Source: Lewinellaceae bacterium
GTDB lineage: Bacteria; Bacteroidota; Bacteroidia; Chitinophagales; Saprospiraceae
DNA length: 38,097 bases
Direction: 5' to 3'
Assembly: GCA_029976695.1 (NCBI GenBank)
Contig: JARQTN010000231.1
Span: 1-38,097 of the forward strand
In this document: positions 18,901-28,100 of the stretch, one piece after another
How the letters are laid out: the number at the start of each line of letters is the position of its first letter
Position numbering within the stretch: the stretch's first letter is position 1
Notes under the pieces: generated by a model
The model's database searches: none
What the model saw: only the letters and a program-made list of their open reading frames with translations
Told to the model about the DNA's origin: nothing
Made by a program: the position numbers and the translations under genes

Positions 18901-19380
18901 TCCTGAAAGATTGACCGATACAATCGGCACTTCGGAAAGGTTTACCTCGAGCACAAGCGGATCAGAGTCAAGGTCGGTAGGCAGTTCACTTTTCGCCAGG
19001 TCAACGGCATCCTTTACCTTCCTGGTGACCTCCTCCATCTCCATGTCCGGGTTAAATTCAGCAGTGATCACCGAGAAGTCCTGGATGGAGGTGGACCGGA
19101 TATCCTTCACACCCGTGATATCCTGGATCTCTTTCTCGATCGGCCGCGTGATCAGGTTCTCGATATCCTTGGCCGAGTTTCCGAAATAAGGTGTGTTCAC
19201 AAAAACAGTCGGGAAGCTCGCCTCCGGAAACTGTTCTTTCGGCATGTTTTGATAAGAAAGGATCCCGAAAAGCAGGATCATGATGGTCAGGATGAAAATG
19301 CTTGTCGCATTATCTACCGCCCATGTGGTAATCCCGAATTCCCTGAGCCCTTCCCTGAGTTTTTCAATCTTTTGCTTCAT
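15913..19380 (-). CDS. RND family efflux pump permease (AcrB/HAE-like) with two extra membrane helices
   Basis: This 1155-residue inner-membrane proton-driven pump is longer than AcrB (about 1050). It begins with a cytoplasmic amphipathic stretch and TM1 (28-42), then the porter domain with FPEASFPTV. TM4 carries GLLVDNGIVVVENI with Asp413; the second position of the usual DD pair is Asn414. Residues 515-562 hold a basic patch and two additional hydrophobic helices between TM6 and TM7, and an extra loop precedes the last helix (DLDPNYFAGGDN). The C-terminal half repeats the pattern (GIVSLAGIVVNNAIVLVDYVE). It overlaps the adaptor gene by 17 bp and abuts pdxH. Substrate is unknown; drugs, bile-like compounds or metabolites are possible. 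Confidence 0.93.
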   Translation of the reverse strand: MKQKIEKLREGLREFGITTWAVDNATSIFILTIMILLFGILSYQNMPKEQFPEASFPTVFVNTPYFGNSAKDIENLITRPIEKEIQDITGVKDIRSTSIQDFSVITAEFNPDMEMEEVTRKVKDAVDLAKSELPTDLDSDPLVLEVNLSEVPIVSVNLSGDYPMDQLRKFAEYLEDEIENIDEVSKVDIKGALEREVKINVDLPSMQSLQVTFQDIENAVASENLNMSAGEIVNNDFRRAIRVVGQFDNVRDIEQIIVKSENQRPIYLKNIADVEMGWEERTSIARSDGFPVVSLDVIKRKGENLLDAADKIKVVVNEAEQNYFPDDLKVSLFNDQSVYTRTLVQNLENSIISGVILVVLVLLFFLGIRNSMFVGIAIPLSMLMGILILNLTGTTLNMVVLFSLILALGLLVDNGIVVVENIFRYMQNGYSGKDAAKYGAGEVALPIIASTATTLAAFLPLAFWPGIMGEFMKYLPITLIIVLASSLFVALVINPVLTASFMVVDERVDEVARRKRKRRNILTGVLVMILVASLSHIIGIEWFRNLLGFAALITLLNYFVLRPSSFYFQNKVLVILENFYDRFIRAALRKLTPVFIFVGTFLLLIFSFFLLGSNMPKIEFFPAADPLYVNVFVDLPLGKDIEATNDVMKKVEEEVMRAMEPYEEIVEAVLSQIGENTSDPNSPPEPGVTPHKARLTVSFVPSEERGDLSSRDAMEDIRKALDGYPGVQIVVDKNADGPPAGKPVNIEISGQSIDTLAVMGERLVNFINGLNIAGIEELKADVSLGKPELLIEIDREAARRYELSTYSIANAIRTAVFGKEVSKFKDGEDEYPIQVRLKDVYRYNVTDLLNQRVTFRNPANGRIVQVPISAVADVRYTSTYSSIKRKNLDRVLTIYSNVLPGYNANEIVSEIKAAMPDFDLPRGYTYEFTGEQEQQAEDMGFLTTAFGVAIFLIFIILVTQFNSISGPFIILISVLFSLIGVLLGYVFTGRDISVIFTGIGIVSLAGIVVNNAIVLVDYVELLIRRKGKELGIEDKFEMEKSDIKEAIIKGGATRLRPVLLTAITTVLGLIPLALGININFFTLISDLDPNYFAGGDNTAIWGPMAWTVIYGLVFSTFLTLVVVPAMYWLLYRMNYAIRHARSKKPEFVTTTQPTQ

Positions 19381-20533
19381 TATCCTGTGTTGTCAGTGTG
19401 ATCAATTCATTTTCAGTCAGTCCCAGCGAACCCTCGTCGATCATTTCATCACCCGCTTCAAGTCCGCTGGTAATCACGACATTGCCATCGTAGGTGTCAC
19501 CGGTTTCCACGATCCTTTTCAAAGCGATGAGTTCGCGGTCCTTGACTCCTTTCAAAAAGACATATTCCTTACCCGTAATATCCTGCTGCACCATTGCCTG
19601 GGGTAGTACAATGACATCATCGATTGCAAAATCCTCAAACGTCATCTCGGTCAGGAGGTTTGGCTTCAGGTCACCGGATGTATTGTTCAGGTTCACTTCC
19701 ACTTTGAATGTCCTGTTGGATGGATCGATCTTCCTTCCGATGAGGGTAACAGGGGCCTCGATTTCCCTTTCAAGTGCAGGGAATTTGATTTTCACCTTTT
19801 CGCCCCGGGTAATTTTCCCTAAATAGTTTTCCGGCACATCGGCGACCATTTTCAGGCGGTAGGTATTCAGGATGGTCACAATGGGCATGCCCGGGCTGGC
19901 TGTCTCCCCGGACTTGAGGTGCACCATGTCCACCACCCCGGAGATCGGCGCATACAGGTTGGACTTGGAGATCTGGGTATTGAGTGTTTCCATTGATTTC
20001 TCAAGGCGGTCCACCGTATTCTTTGCCTCCAGGTACTGGATCTCGGAACCGATATTCTGGTCCCACAGCCGCTTTTGTCGCGCATAGACATCCTTCGCAA
20101 GGTCAAGCTGTGTTTGCAGCTCGGCTAACTGTTTGTTCATGGATTCCACGTCAATCTTTGCCACCAGCTGACCCTTTTTGACCGGGTCACCCTCTTCAAG
20201 ATACATAGCTGTCAGGCGCCCGCCCATTTCGGAAGAAACAGACACCACGTCGTCTGATTCGATCGCTCCTTGTACCGTTGAATAATGCCTGAATTCCTGT
20301 GTTTCCAGGATCCGGGTTTTCACAAGCTTCCTGAGCACAACCCTGTTTTCATCTACCTCATAGATCTTCAGGTCGATCTCGTCAATATCCTTGTTGAGTT
20401 GCTTGATTTCCTCTACCTTGGCTCGCCTGAGGGCCTTGAGTTCCGAGAGGTCATCAGGAAGCGCCATATTCTCATTCCGGGGTCCCGCACAGCCAGCAAG
20501 GATGGCGAGGGCCAATAAGAGCATATATTTCAT
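19364..20533 (-). CDS. RND efflux periplasmic adaptor (membrane fusion) lipoprotein
   Basis: This 389-residue adaptor connects the RND pump to the TolC-type channel in the periplasm. It has a lipoprotein signal with LAGC (Cys15), an N-terminal coiled coil (about 25-65), and then the lipoyl/biotinyl halves: VSSEMGGRLTAMYLEEGDPVKKGQ and LYAPISGVVDMVHLKSGETASPG, separated by an alpha-hairpin (about 130-190). Beta-barrel and membrane-proximal segments follow (VPENYLGKITRGEKVKIKF; GLEAGDEMIDEG). The additional coiled coil ahead of the first lipoyl half is notable for its length. It lies 17 bp after tolC and overlaps the pump gene, forming the central part of the efflux operon. Confidence 0.92.
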   Translation of the reverse strand: MKYMLLLALAILAGCAGPRNENMALPDDLSELKALRRAKVEEIKQLNKDIDEIDLKIYEVDENRVVLRKLVKTRILETQEFRHYSTVQGAIESDDVVSVSSEMGGRLTAMYLEEGDPVKKGQLVAKIDVESMNKQLAELQTQLDLAKDVYARQKRLWDQNIGSEIQYLEAKNTVDRLEKSMETLNTQISKSNLYAPISGVVDMVHLKSGETASPGMPIVTILNTYRLKMVADVPENYLGKITRGEKVKIKFPALEREIEAPVTLIGRKIDPSNRTFKVEVNLNNTSGDLKPNLLTEMTFEDFAIDDVIVLPQAMVQQDITGKEYVFLKGVKDRELIALKRIVETGDTYDGNVVITSGLEAGDEMIDEGSLGLTENELITLTTQDNEAKD

Positions 20534-20550
20534 TCGTTCAGTTTTAAATG

Positions 20551-21933
20551 TTAAAGATTACCCAGGGCAATATCGAGATCTGTTTTTGCCACGATCAGGT
20601 CATAGAGTGAATTGATGTATTTGTTTTGCGCTGCATACAGGTCGGTTTCGGCCTGGGACCTTTCAAGGCTGGAGCCGACACCTTCCTTGTACTTGATATT
20701 TGCCACGTCGTATATTTTTTGTGCCAGATCGAGTGCTCTTCTGTTTGCGATCATGGTCTGGCGGGCATTGATAAACTGAATGCGGCTGTTCTGGACTTCC
20801 AGGGTCATGCCCCGTTCAAACTCCCTTTTCTGGATGACCGTCTTGTCCATATCGATCTTTGCCCGGTCAAGGCGCGTCTTCCTGTTGAGTCCGTCAAAGA
20901 TCGGAAAGGTCAGGTTCAACCCGACAACAGATGTCGGAAACCAGCCTGCTTCATTACTGTCGAACAGGTCATTCCGCTGCAACGTCCCGGAATATGAAGC
21001 AAATGCATCGAGCCTGGGCAAGGCTCCACTTCGGATCAGTTGCTGATTCACCTCCTGGAGTTCGAGTCCTTTCAGGATGGCTTCGTATTCAGGCCGTTTT
21101 GAAAAATTGACAGGCTCGTTCAAATCGATGGATTCTGTTATTGTATGGTCGACAAGGTCATCAAATCCATCCTTCAATTCGATTTCTTCCGCAATGGGAT
21201 AGCCCATCTGGAATTTGAGCAAGTTTTTGGATACCCCGATCAGCCGCTGGATGTTGTCTCTCTCTGTGGTCAGGTTTTCAAGTGAAAGGTCCAGCCTGTC
21301 CACATCCAGTTGTTCTGCAAATCCGTTTTCGTACAATGCACTGGTCTCCTCCCTGATCCGGGACAGGTTATTTATGTTATCCTGCAGCAATTCGACATTG
21401 CGTTCAGCGACAAGCACCGCGAGGTAGGCCTTGGTGATATTTGCCCGGATATCAAATTCGGACTGCTCCAGTTGTTTCTGGACGAGGTCCCGGTACATCT
21501 GCTGGGCTTTCAACCCTTTGAACCAACCATAGTCAAAGACCATGGTGCTGAGGTTGACGCCTGCCGTCAGGTTCTGGTTACGCCCGAACTGGACAGGTGC
21601 CGTTGCGTCCGTGTTGATATCCCGCTCCGGCAGGAGGTCTTCTTCAAACAGGATGCCGTATACAGTAGGTGACAGGAAGTCCGGTAGGATCTGCGTCGGG
21701 ATATCCAGAAAATACTGGTACTCCACCGAGGCATTCACTTTGGGAATTCCTGTCGTTTTATATTCCATGATCTGCTCGTCAGCATCAAGGATGTTCAATT
21801 CCTGCAACCGGATTGTCGAGCTGTTTTCAAGGCCGTAAGCAATGGCTTCAGGCAACGAGAAACTGACCTGCCCTTGCAGGAAAGCCGTCATCATAAGCCA
21901 GCTGAAAGCCGTGATCAAAATGCGATTGGTCAT
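20551..21933 (-). CDS. TolC family outer-membrane channel protein
   Basis: This protein of 460 residues has a signal peptide (MTNRILITAFSW... to FLQGQ) and two TolC-type repeats built of long helices, with internal similarity such as SFSLPEAIAYGLENSSTIRLQEL in the first half and GLELQEVNQQLIRSGALPRLDAFASY in the second. It forms the outer-membrane exit duct for the RND pump encoded downstream. I prefer the ATG at 21933, 13 bp after the tetR stop, since it starts a compact signal peptide; an in-frame ATG at 21966 would overlap tetR and add 11 residues. It is the second gene of the operon. Confidence 0.92.
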   Translation of the reverse strand: MTNRILITAFSWLMMTAFLQGQVSFSLPEAIAYGLENSSTIRLQELNILDADEQIMEYKTTGIPKVNASVEYQYFLDIPTQILPDFLSPTVYGILFEEDLLPERDINTDATAPVQFGRNQNLTAGVNLSTMVFDYGWFKGLKAQQMYRDLVQKQLEQSEFDIRANITKAYLAVLVAERNVELLQDNINNLSRIREETSALYENGFAEQLDVDRLDLSLENLTTERDNIQRLIGVSKNLLKFQMGYPIAEEIELKDGFDDLVDHTITESIDLNEPVNFSKRPEYEAILKGLELQEVNQQLIRSGALPRLDAFASYSGTLQRNDLFDSNEAGWFPTSVVGLNLTFPIFDGLNRKTRLDRAKIDMDKTVIQKREFERGMTLEVQNSRIQFINARQTMIANRRALDLAQKIYDVANIKYKEGVGSSLERSQAETDLYAAQNKYINSLYDLIVAKTDLDIALGNL

Positions 21934-21946
21934 TGTATGGATCAAT

Positions 21947-22561
21947 TTATAATTGTTGTGCTTCAAAATATTTTTCGAGTTGCATCAGGCCCTTTTCCGA
22001 AGCCAGTCCATGGATGTGGTACAGGATCAGTTGACGGAAAAGATCTGCTTTGGGGTATTGGTGCATGGGGAACATGTCCTGGTCAGTGATGAGCATGGAC
22101 TTGCCCACATAGAGCCTTGCCAGGATCTCCGCATCGGCATCTGCCCTGTAAAGGCCTTCTTCCTTCCCGCGTTCAATGTTTGCATAGATGGTGTTGTAGA
22201 TAAATTCCTTGTGAAACCGGTCGAAATGATTCCAGCAACCATGGTAATATTTCTTCATATCGTACAAGGCAATCTCCGGCACCTTGCGCAATGTCTGGAT
22301 CACGTAGGCCGCAACCTGTACGATCTCGTCCAGTGCGTTTTCCGAATTCTTGCTGATCCGCTCGATTTCCTGTTTATCCACTTCGATAAACTTTACCGCT
22401 ATTGTTTCGACGAGCCCCTGTTTGGTCCGGAAATGTGTATACAGGGTCTTTTTAGACATCCCCAGATCGCGGGCAATGTCATCCATACTCACACTGCGGA
22501 TACCGTAGCGCATGAACTTTTCCTTTGCCAGGGTCAATATTTTTACTGCGGTTTGCTTCAT
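21947..22561 (-). CDS. TetR/AcrR family transcriptional regulator
   Basis: This 204-residue one-component regulator has an N-terminal helix-turn-helix (about residues 22-50: SVSMDDIARDLGMSKKTLYTHF), followed by an all-helical ligand-binding domain that I cannot assign to a ligand. It is the first gene of the tetR-tolC-adaptor-pump-pdxH operon, so it most likely represses its own operon and is released by a pump substrate or effector. An inverted repeat 33 bp upstream of its start (22594-22619) is a natural operator candidate. Autoregulation is inferred from position, not seen. Confidence 0.93.
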   Translation of the reverse strand: MKQTAVKILTLAKEKFMRYGIRSVSMDDIARDLGMSKKTLYTHFRTKQGLVETIAVKFIEVDKQEIERISKNSENALDEIVQVAAYVIQTLRKVPEIALYDMKKYYHGCWNHFDRFHKEFIYNTIYANIERGKEEGLYRADADAEILARLYVGKSMLITDQDMFPMHQYPKADLFRQLILYHIHGLASEKGLMQLEKYFEAQQL

Positions 22562-22593
22562 TCGCGGGACGAAATTAGGCTAAAAAAACATAG

Positions 22594-22619
22594 GAAACTT
22601 TAGAAGGTTTAAAAGTTTC
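22594..22619. promoter_or_regulatory. Candidate TetR operator upstream of the efflux operon
   Basis: GAAACTTT (22594-22601) and AAAGTTTC (22612-22619) form a perfect 8-bp inverted repeat separated by 10 bp, 33 bp upstream of the tetR ATG. Size and symmetry suit a TetR-family dimer pair. It lies in the 148-bp gap between pbpC and tetR, which shows no good terminator. Confidence 0.5.
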
Positions 22620-22709
22620 GTAAGTTTTCGATGAACTGTACGTAAGGTCCGGTGAAATGGGATAAAACGATGCCAGGTTGTGAGCACCGGGGAAAATATC
22701 CTGCCTGCC

Positions 22710-25097
22710 TCAATTGCGTCCAGGTGCGGAGAGGATCTGAAAATGCCGTGTTGAACGGTCACCTGAAGGATGTACCACGGTCAACATGTGGTCACCTTCA
22801 GCAGGTGTGATCTTCTGGGTATGGAAGTTACTGGTCACACCAAGAAAATCATTGTCAAGGTACCAGTACAGGGTATCCGCAGCCTGGCTTGCGGTGGCCC
22901 TGCAGACCAGTTCGTTTACATGCTGGTCCAGGTCCACCGGCAAATAGATCCCGGCGTTTTCAGGCGGATATGCAATTTCAACCTGCTGACCGGCGGAACC
23001 AAACGTTTTATCCTGACACGCGGGATGGAAAGGTGGCGGGTCAGCATATTCCGGGTGTACTTTCCGGTAATACCAGGCGGAAACCGGGTCAAGGGTAAAG
23101 TGACCATAACGGATCGTCTCTTCCTGACCCGCACATGAAAGGGAATACTGGAATTCCCGGCCGGTATCCGAAAGGACCGGCTGATGATACGGGCACACAT
23201 CCACCTGCATAAAGACATCCGATACAAGCATCGTATCTGCGTCTGCGCAAAAACTGCCGGCCGGGTGGCCCGAGGTCCTGCAAATCCGTTTTTCCACGAG
23301 CGCATCATGGGGCGGCTCAAATGCACTGGTGGCAGGAAGCGCACGAAACACATCAAAGAGAACGGGAGCTGCGGCCCTGACGCCAATGATCCCCGGCCGC
23401 CCTTCACCATCCGCATTCCCGACCCATACCCCGACAGTAAACCGTGGGGTGACCCCGATCGCCCAGGCATCCCTGAATCCATAGCTCGTCCCGGTCTTCC
23501 AGTGGATCTGCCGGGCATTGCGGAAAATTTCCCAGGAACCGTCTTCGCGGGGCCTGCTCACTTCTTTCATGGCCTCGAATACAGACCAGATCGCGCCGTA
23601 ATGAAAGAATGTCGGTTCATCCTGCAAAAAGGGGCTTGAGTCATAACCATCTATCCCCAGATAGTGGAGGGGACGTAAATCCGAGGAAGCATATTTATGG
23701 CCGAATGCGTATGCGTGATCCAACGCCCTTCCCATGGAGGCATATACCCCTGCAAGGTCCCACAGGGTCACTTCCGCACCACCCAGGATCAGGGGCAAGC
23801 CATAGTGCTCGGCAGAAAAATGAATGCTGCTGAACCCGAGCTCAATCAGTTTCCTGTGAAACCTTTCCACTCCATAATCCCTCAGAAGGTTTACCGCAGG
23901 TACATTCAGGCTCCTGGAAAGTGCCTCGCGGGCTTTCACCTTCCCTTCATAAGCACGGTTGAAGTTCTCGGGTTTGTAGCCTGCAATCGTGGTGGGCACG
24001 TCGGGCAAAAGCTGGTCTGGCATGATCATGCCATCTTCGAGGGCCGCTATATAGAGGAGCGGTTTAAGGATACTGCCCGAACTCCTTTCAGCCTGGACCA
24101 TATCCACATCATTTTCATGGCTTTTCAGGTCATCGGTTGTATTCCCGAAATACGCAAGTACGGCCCCCGTTTCGGTATCCGATACGATGACTGCCATATT
24201 GTGTACTTCATTCTGTGCATAAACCTTGTGATACCCTGATGCAATCATGGCGACAGCTTCCTGCAATTGCAGATCCAGGGTAGTATGGACCTGCCCGGAA
24301 TGGGTTTTCCCGACAAGCGATGTAAAATGCGGTGCTGCATCGGCTAACCGATAGGGTTTCTCAGGTATCGGTTCCAGTTTTGCCAGCCTTGCTGCTTCTC
24401 TTTGCAGTACGCCTTCCGCCACCATCCGGTCTAGGAGCATATCCCGCTTCTCCCTGAGGGCTTGCCTGTTCCTTCCCGGGTGGATCAGTGCCGGGCTGTT
24501 TGGAAGGACCGCCAGGGTAGCCGCTTCGGCCCAGCTCAGGTTGGCAGCCGGCTTGCCGAAATACCGCCAACTTGCCGCCTCGAGGCCGACCACGTTGCCG
24601 CCGAAGGGCGCATGGGCCGCATACATCCGGATGATTTCTTTTTTCGAATAGCGCAATTCCGCACGGAGGGCCTGAACGGTCTCGATCAATTTCTGGGTTA
24701 TATTGCGCACACGGTTCTTCCGGGCCATGCGCATCAACTGCATGGTCAGGGTACTTCCGCCGCTGACAATTTTCCCGGCCCTGATATTGCTGGCCATCGC
24801 CCGGGCAACCGCCCTGATGTCTACACCGGGGTGCCTCCAGAATCGCTTGTCCTCATAGGCAACAAGGGCCTTGACAAACTTTTCAGGCACAGGCCCGGTC
24901 ATTTCAAATCGCCATTGCTCATCTGTGGCAATCCGCGCACCTACAAATTTGCCTTCCCTGTCGAGGACCATGAGGCTGAACGGATCTTCGAAAAGGGGAT
25001 CCGGCACGCAAAACCAGAATGCCATGAATGACAGGCCTCCGATTGCCATGAGCCGCTTCCAGCTCATTCGTAATTTGTATTTGATCCCTTTGCTCAC
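22710..25097 (-). CDS. pbpC: Penicillin-binding protein 1C (bifunctional peptidoglycan synthase)
   Basis: This 795-residue class A PBP has one N-terminal membrane anchor (about 15-30), a GT51 glycosyltransferase domain with catalytic Glu82 (EDKRFWRHPG) and GGSTLTMQ (113-120), and a transpeptidase domain with SILK (Ser342 nucleophile, Lys345), SLN (396-398) and KTGTS (534-538). The C-terminal region from about 640 corresponds to the BiPBP_C extension found in PBP1C. It polymerises and may crosslink peptidoglycan on the periplasmic face. It starts 14 bp after the alpha-2-macroglobulin gene's stop, the classic YfhM-PbpC pairing. All catalytic motifs appear intact. Confidence 0.96.
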   Translation of the reverse strand: MSKGIKYKLRMSWKRLMAIGGLSFMAFWFCVPDPLFEDPFSLMVLDREGKFVGARIATDEQWRFEMTGPVPEKFVKALVAYEDKRFWRHPGVDIRAVARAMASNIRAGKIVSGGSTLTMQLMRMARKNRVRNITQKLIETVQALRAELRYSKKEIIRMYAAHAPFGGNVVGLEAASWRYFGKPAANLSWAEAATLAVLPNSPALIHPGRNRQALREKRDMLLDRMVAEGVLQREAARLAKLEPIPEKPYRLADAAPHFTSLVGKTHSGQVHTTLDLQLQEAVAMIASGYHKVYAQNEVHNMAVIVSDTETGAVLAYFGNTTDDLKSHENDVDMVQAERSSGSILKPLLYIAALEDGMIMPDQLLPDVPTTIAGYKPENFNRAYEGKVKAREALSRSLNVPAVNLLRDYGVERFHRKLIELGFSSIHFSAEHYGLPLILGGAEVTLWDLAGVYASMGRALDHAYAFGHKYASSDLRPLHYLGIDGYDSSPFLQDEPTFFHYGAIWSVFEAMKEVSRPREDGSWEIFRNARQIHWKTGTSYGFRDAWAIGVTPRFTVGVWVGNADGEGRPGIIGVRAAAPVLFDVFRALPATSAFEPPHDALVEKRICRTSGHPAGSFCADADTMLVSDVFMQVDVCPYHQPVLSDTGREFQYSLSCAGQEETIRYGHFTLDPVSAWYYRKVHPEYADPPPFHPACQDKTFGSAGQQVEIAYPPENAGIYLPVDLDQHVNELVCRATASQAADTLYWYLDNDFLGVTSNFHTQKITPAEGDHMLTVVHPSGDRSTRHFQILSAPGRN

Positions 25098-25111
25098 CTG
25101 TCACTCATTTT

Positions 25112-28100
25112 TCAGTTTGTGCCAGCTATTTGCTGATCAGCAAAGACCTCAACCCATCTGCCGGGCCGGACCGCGCTGATGGAATGGTCATACATGGCTT
25201 CACATTGCTGGGCGGGCATGAGAAAGCGGCCCGCATACGTGGCATTCAGCCCAACGCGGAATACGGCTGTATTCCTGTTGTCCAGGTCGAAAAAAGTATT
25301 GACCCTGTCATCCCTGATGTCCTGGTAGTCAAAAGCATCGCTTTTCAGGGCATCGGCAAAGACATCCATCCGCTGATTCAGGATTTCCCATCCCGAGGGA
25401 AACACCTGTGCGAGTGCCAGTTCTTCTATGGAGGCTGCACGGGTCCCCGGGTTTCCGACCGTGATTTCCGCGATAAAATCGGTCCCCTGCCTGAGCGTAG
25501 ACACATTCAGTTCCTTTCCGTCCATGGTCAGGTACCGGACCTGCATATTGAGGTGGTTGTTTCTTTTCAGGGTGACCGGTCCGGCCGGCTGTCCCCTGCG
25601 TACGACCCGGGCAAACAACTCTGCCTTCCCGGTATTTTGCACCGTAAATCGATATTTCCCAATTTCGGGGGACTCAAGTTCGGTCCGGTAAACAGGTTTG
25701 CCGTGATGCACCTGTTCTTCCTGGCCGTCCCCCATTTGAACTGCGAATTGCATTTCACCGCCCTTATCACCATCCAGAAACCCGGCGATTGCCTTCAGCG
25801 CAAATGCCGTGGATTGTGTACTGTACCAACTCCCGCTACCGAGGTCTTCCACGATCTTGCGGACAACTGGTGCCGCCTCACTCCTTTGATCCATCAATGA
25901 AAGGGATTCAACCAATAGCGCCCTGTCCCGTAGATCACTCCCATAGGTCCTTCCTGTGGAAGTGTATGCTTCGATTGACAATCCGCCTTTACGCACCAGG
26001 TCCATAGCCACTTCATGCTGGCCAGTCAATTCGTATGCCCCGGCCAGCAGCAGGCGTGCGGCATTGGGCAGGATGGGCATATTGCGCATCCGGTTCATTT
26101 CACCATAGGCCGCAGTGCTGTGAAGCGCCATTGTATACAAGCGGTATGCCTGGTCCAGCATGGCATGGAAATCACTCTCCCCCTGGCCAAACCTGCGCGC
26201 AGCATTCCGCTGGTATGACAGCCAGTGTTCCAGCATATCTGCCGGAACATAATACCCGGCCTTCCGCGCTTCGATGAGAAAATGCCCGGCATAAGAATTT
26301 GTCCAATCATTCACTTCGCTTCCCCCCTGCCAGTAAGTAAACCCACCGCCATGATGATAAAAATTCCGGATCTTCCTGATGGCCGCCTGCACATTCGAGC
26401 GAATCAAATTCTTTTGGTTCTGATCCAGTTCAATCAGGGATTCCACATACAATTGCGGAAAAACCGATGAGGTCGTTTGTTCCAGGCAGCCATAGGGATA
26501 CCTGATCAGGTAGCGGAGGCGTACGTCCAGGTTGAAGGGAACAATGCGATACAGTTCCAGCACAGCCTCCCGTGTGCCTTCCATTCCAACTGGATCAAGC
26601 AACGGATCCCACATGCCTCCCGGGGGAATCACATAATCGGTCACTTCACTGATCACGGGATTCGGGTTCAGGATCTCAATTTCAGTTTTGGCAGAGGCCC
26701 CGTACCTGCCGCTTTCCGCCGTGAAGCGGACCTCCCCTTTTCCAATCTGTTCCCTGACCAGGATTTCAAAATGGATGAGCTGGTCACCCGGCCTGTCAAA
26801 AACAAGTTCCTTTTGGGATGTGCCAAGGATCTCAAGTTGATCATTCACATCGCACCTGATATCCACTTTTTTCACACGAGGGTCCATGGCAAAAACGTTG
26901 ACGGGCACAATGATCTGTTCACCCGGTGAAAGCACCCTGGGCAAGGTGGGCAGCAGCATCAGGGGCTGCTTTACAGCAACTGTCTTTTCCGCAGAACCGT
27001 ATTTCCCGGACCCGGCAGCAACCACCATGGCCCGCACAGAACCAACATAATTCGGCATCACAAGGTCGTGTTTGGCACTTTCACCGGGTTTCAGATAAAA
27101 GGGACCAAGGTGCAGGACTACGGGTTTGAATCGGTTTACCTCCTCGAGGTCCTGGATTTGCGGTCCTGCACCGTCACCACCGATCGAAATGATCCTGTCC
27201 ACCTGGCTGCCGTAATTTCCGAGCACATAATCATACACATCCCAGGTCCGGATGCCAAGTGCCTCCCTTGCAAAGAAATGGCCGCCCGGATCCGGGGTGC
27301 GGAACCGCGTCAGGTCGAGCAAGCCTTCATCCACAATGGCGAGCGTGTAGGCCATCGGTCGGCCATCCCTTTCAGACACGGAGACTGAAAAAGGCTTGTT
27401 TGGAGAAAGTTCATCCGGCATTTCAAGCGAAGGCAAAAGCACCCTTTCCGGGTCTTCAACCATGACCGGAATCACGCCGTACATCCTGACCGGCAGGTCA
27501 TTTGCATGGCCGGCATGGGGCTGCAGCAGGCTGACATGAGCGTAAATATTGGGCATCATTTCCCCGGTCACCTGAAACGAATAGTCCGTTTGCGTGGATA
27601 TCGCCATGATCCGCCCTTCAGTGAGCACACCTTCCTGGTTCTCAAGGCTGACCAAAACCGTACTGCCCGGTGCTGAAGGGATATGCAGTGTTGCAAAGTC
27701 GCCGATCGAATATTTTTCACGGTCGGAAGAAAAAACAAGCTTCACAGCCGCATGCCTGTCCTCATTTTCATTCCAGAGTTCTCCTGCATAATAAAAATCA
27801 CCGGTGCAATGGCCGCTTTCGGCATCGCATACACGGACCAGGTATGCACCGTACTGTTTCGGGGTGATGGTGTACGTTGCTTTTCCGGATTTGTCGGTCA
27901 GGATCGTGTCCTGGATAAAGGAACCGGTATGCATGCTGCTGTTGAATTGTGCCAATGACCGGTTCGTCCTGTCCCACCACCAGCGCCATTCGGCCTGGTA
28001 TAGGCCGACCGTCAGTGTCCGGTTGGCGGTACCTGACCCGTCATGGGTAATTGACCTGATCTCAACTTGATTTTCCTGATCCAGCTCAAGCTGCTTTGAG

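Noticed and set aside
22649-22690. CCGGTG/CACCGG inverted repeat as a pbpC terminator
   Set aside because: Six-bp stem with a 30-base loop and no T-tract on the minus strand.
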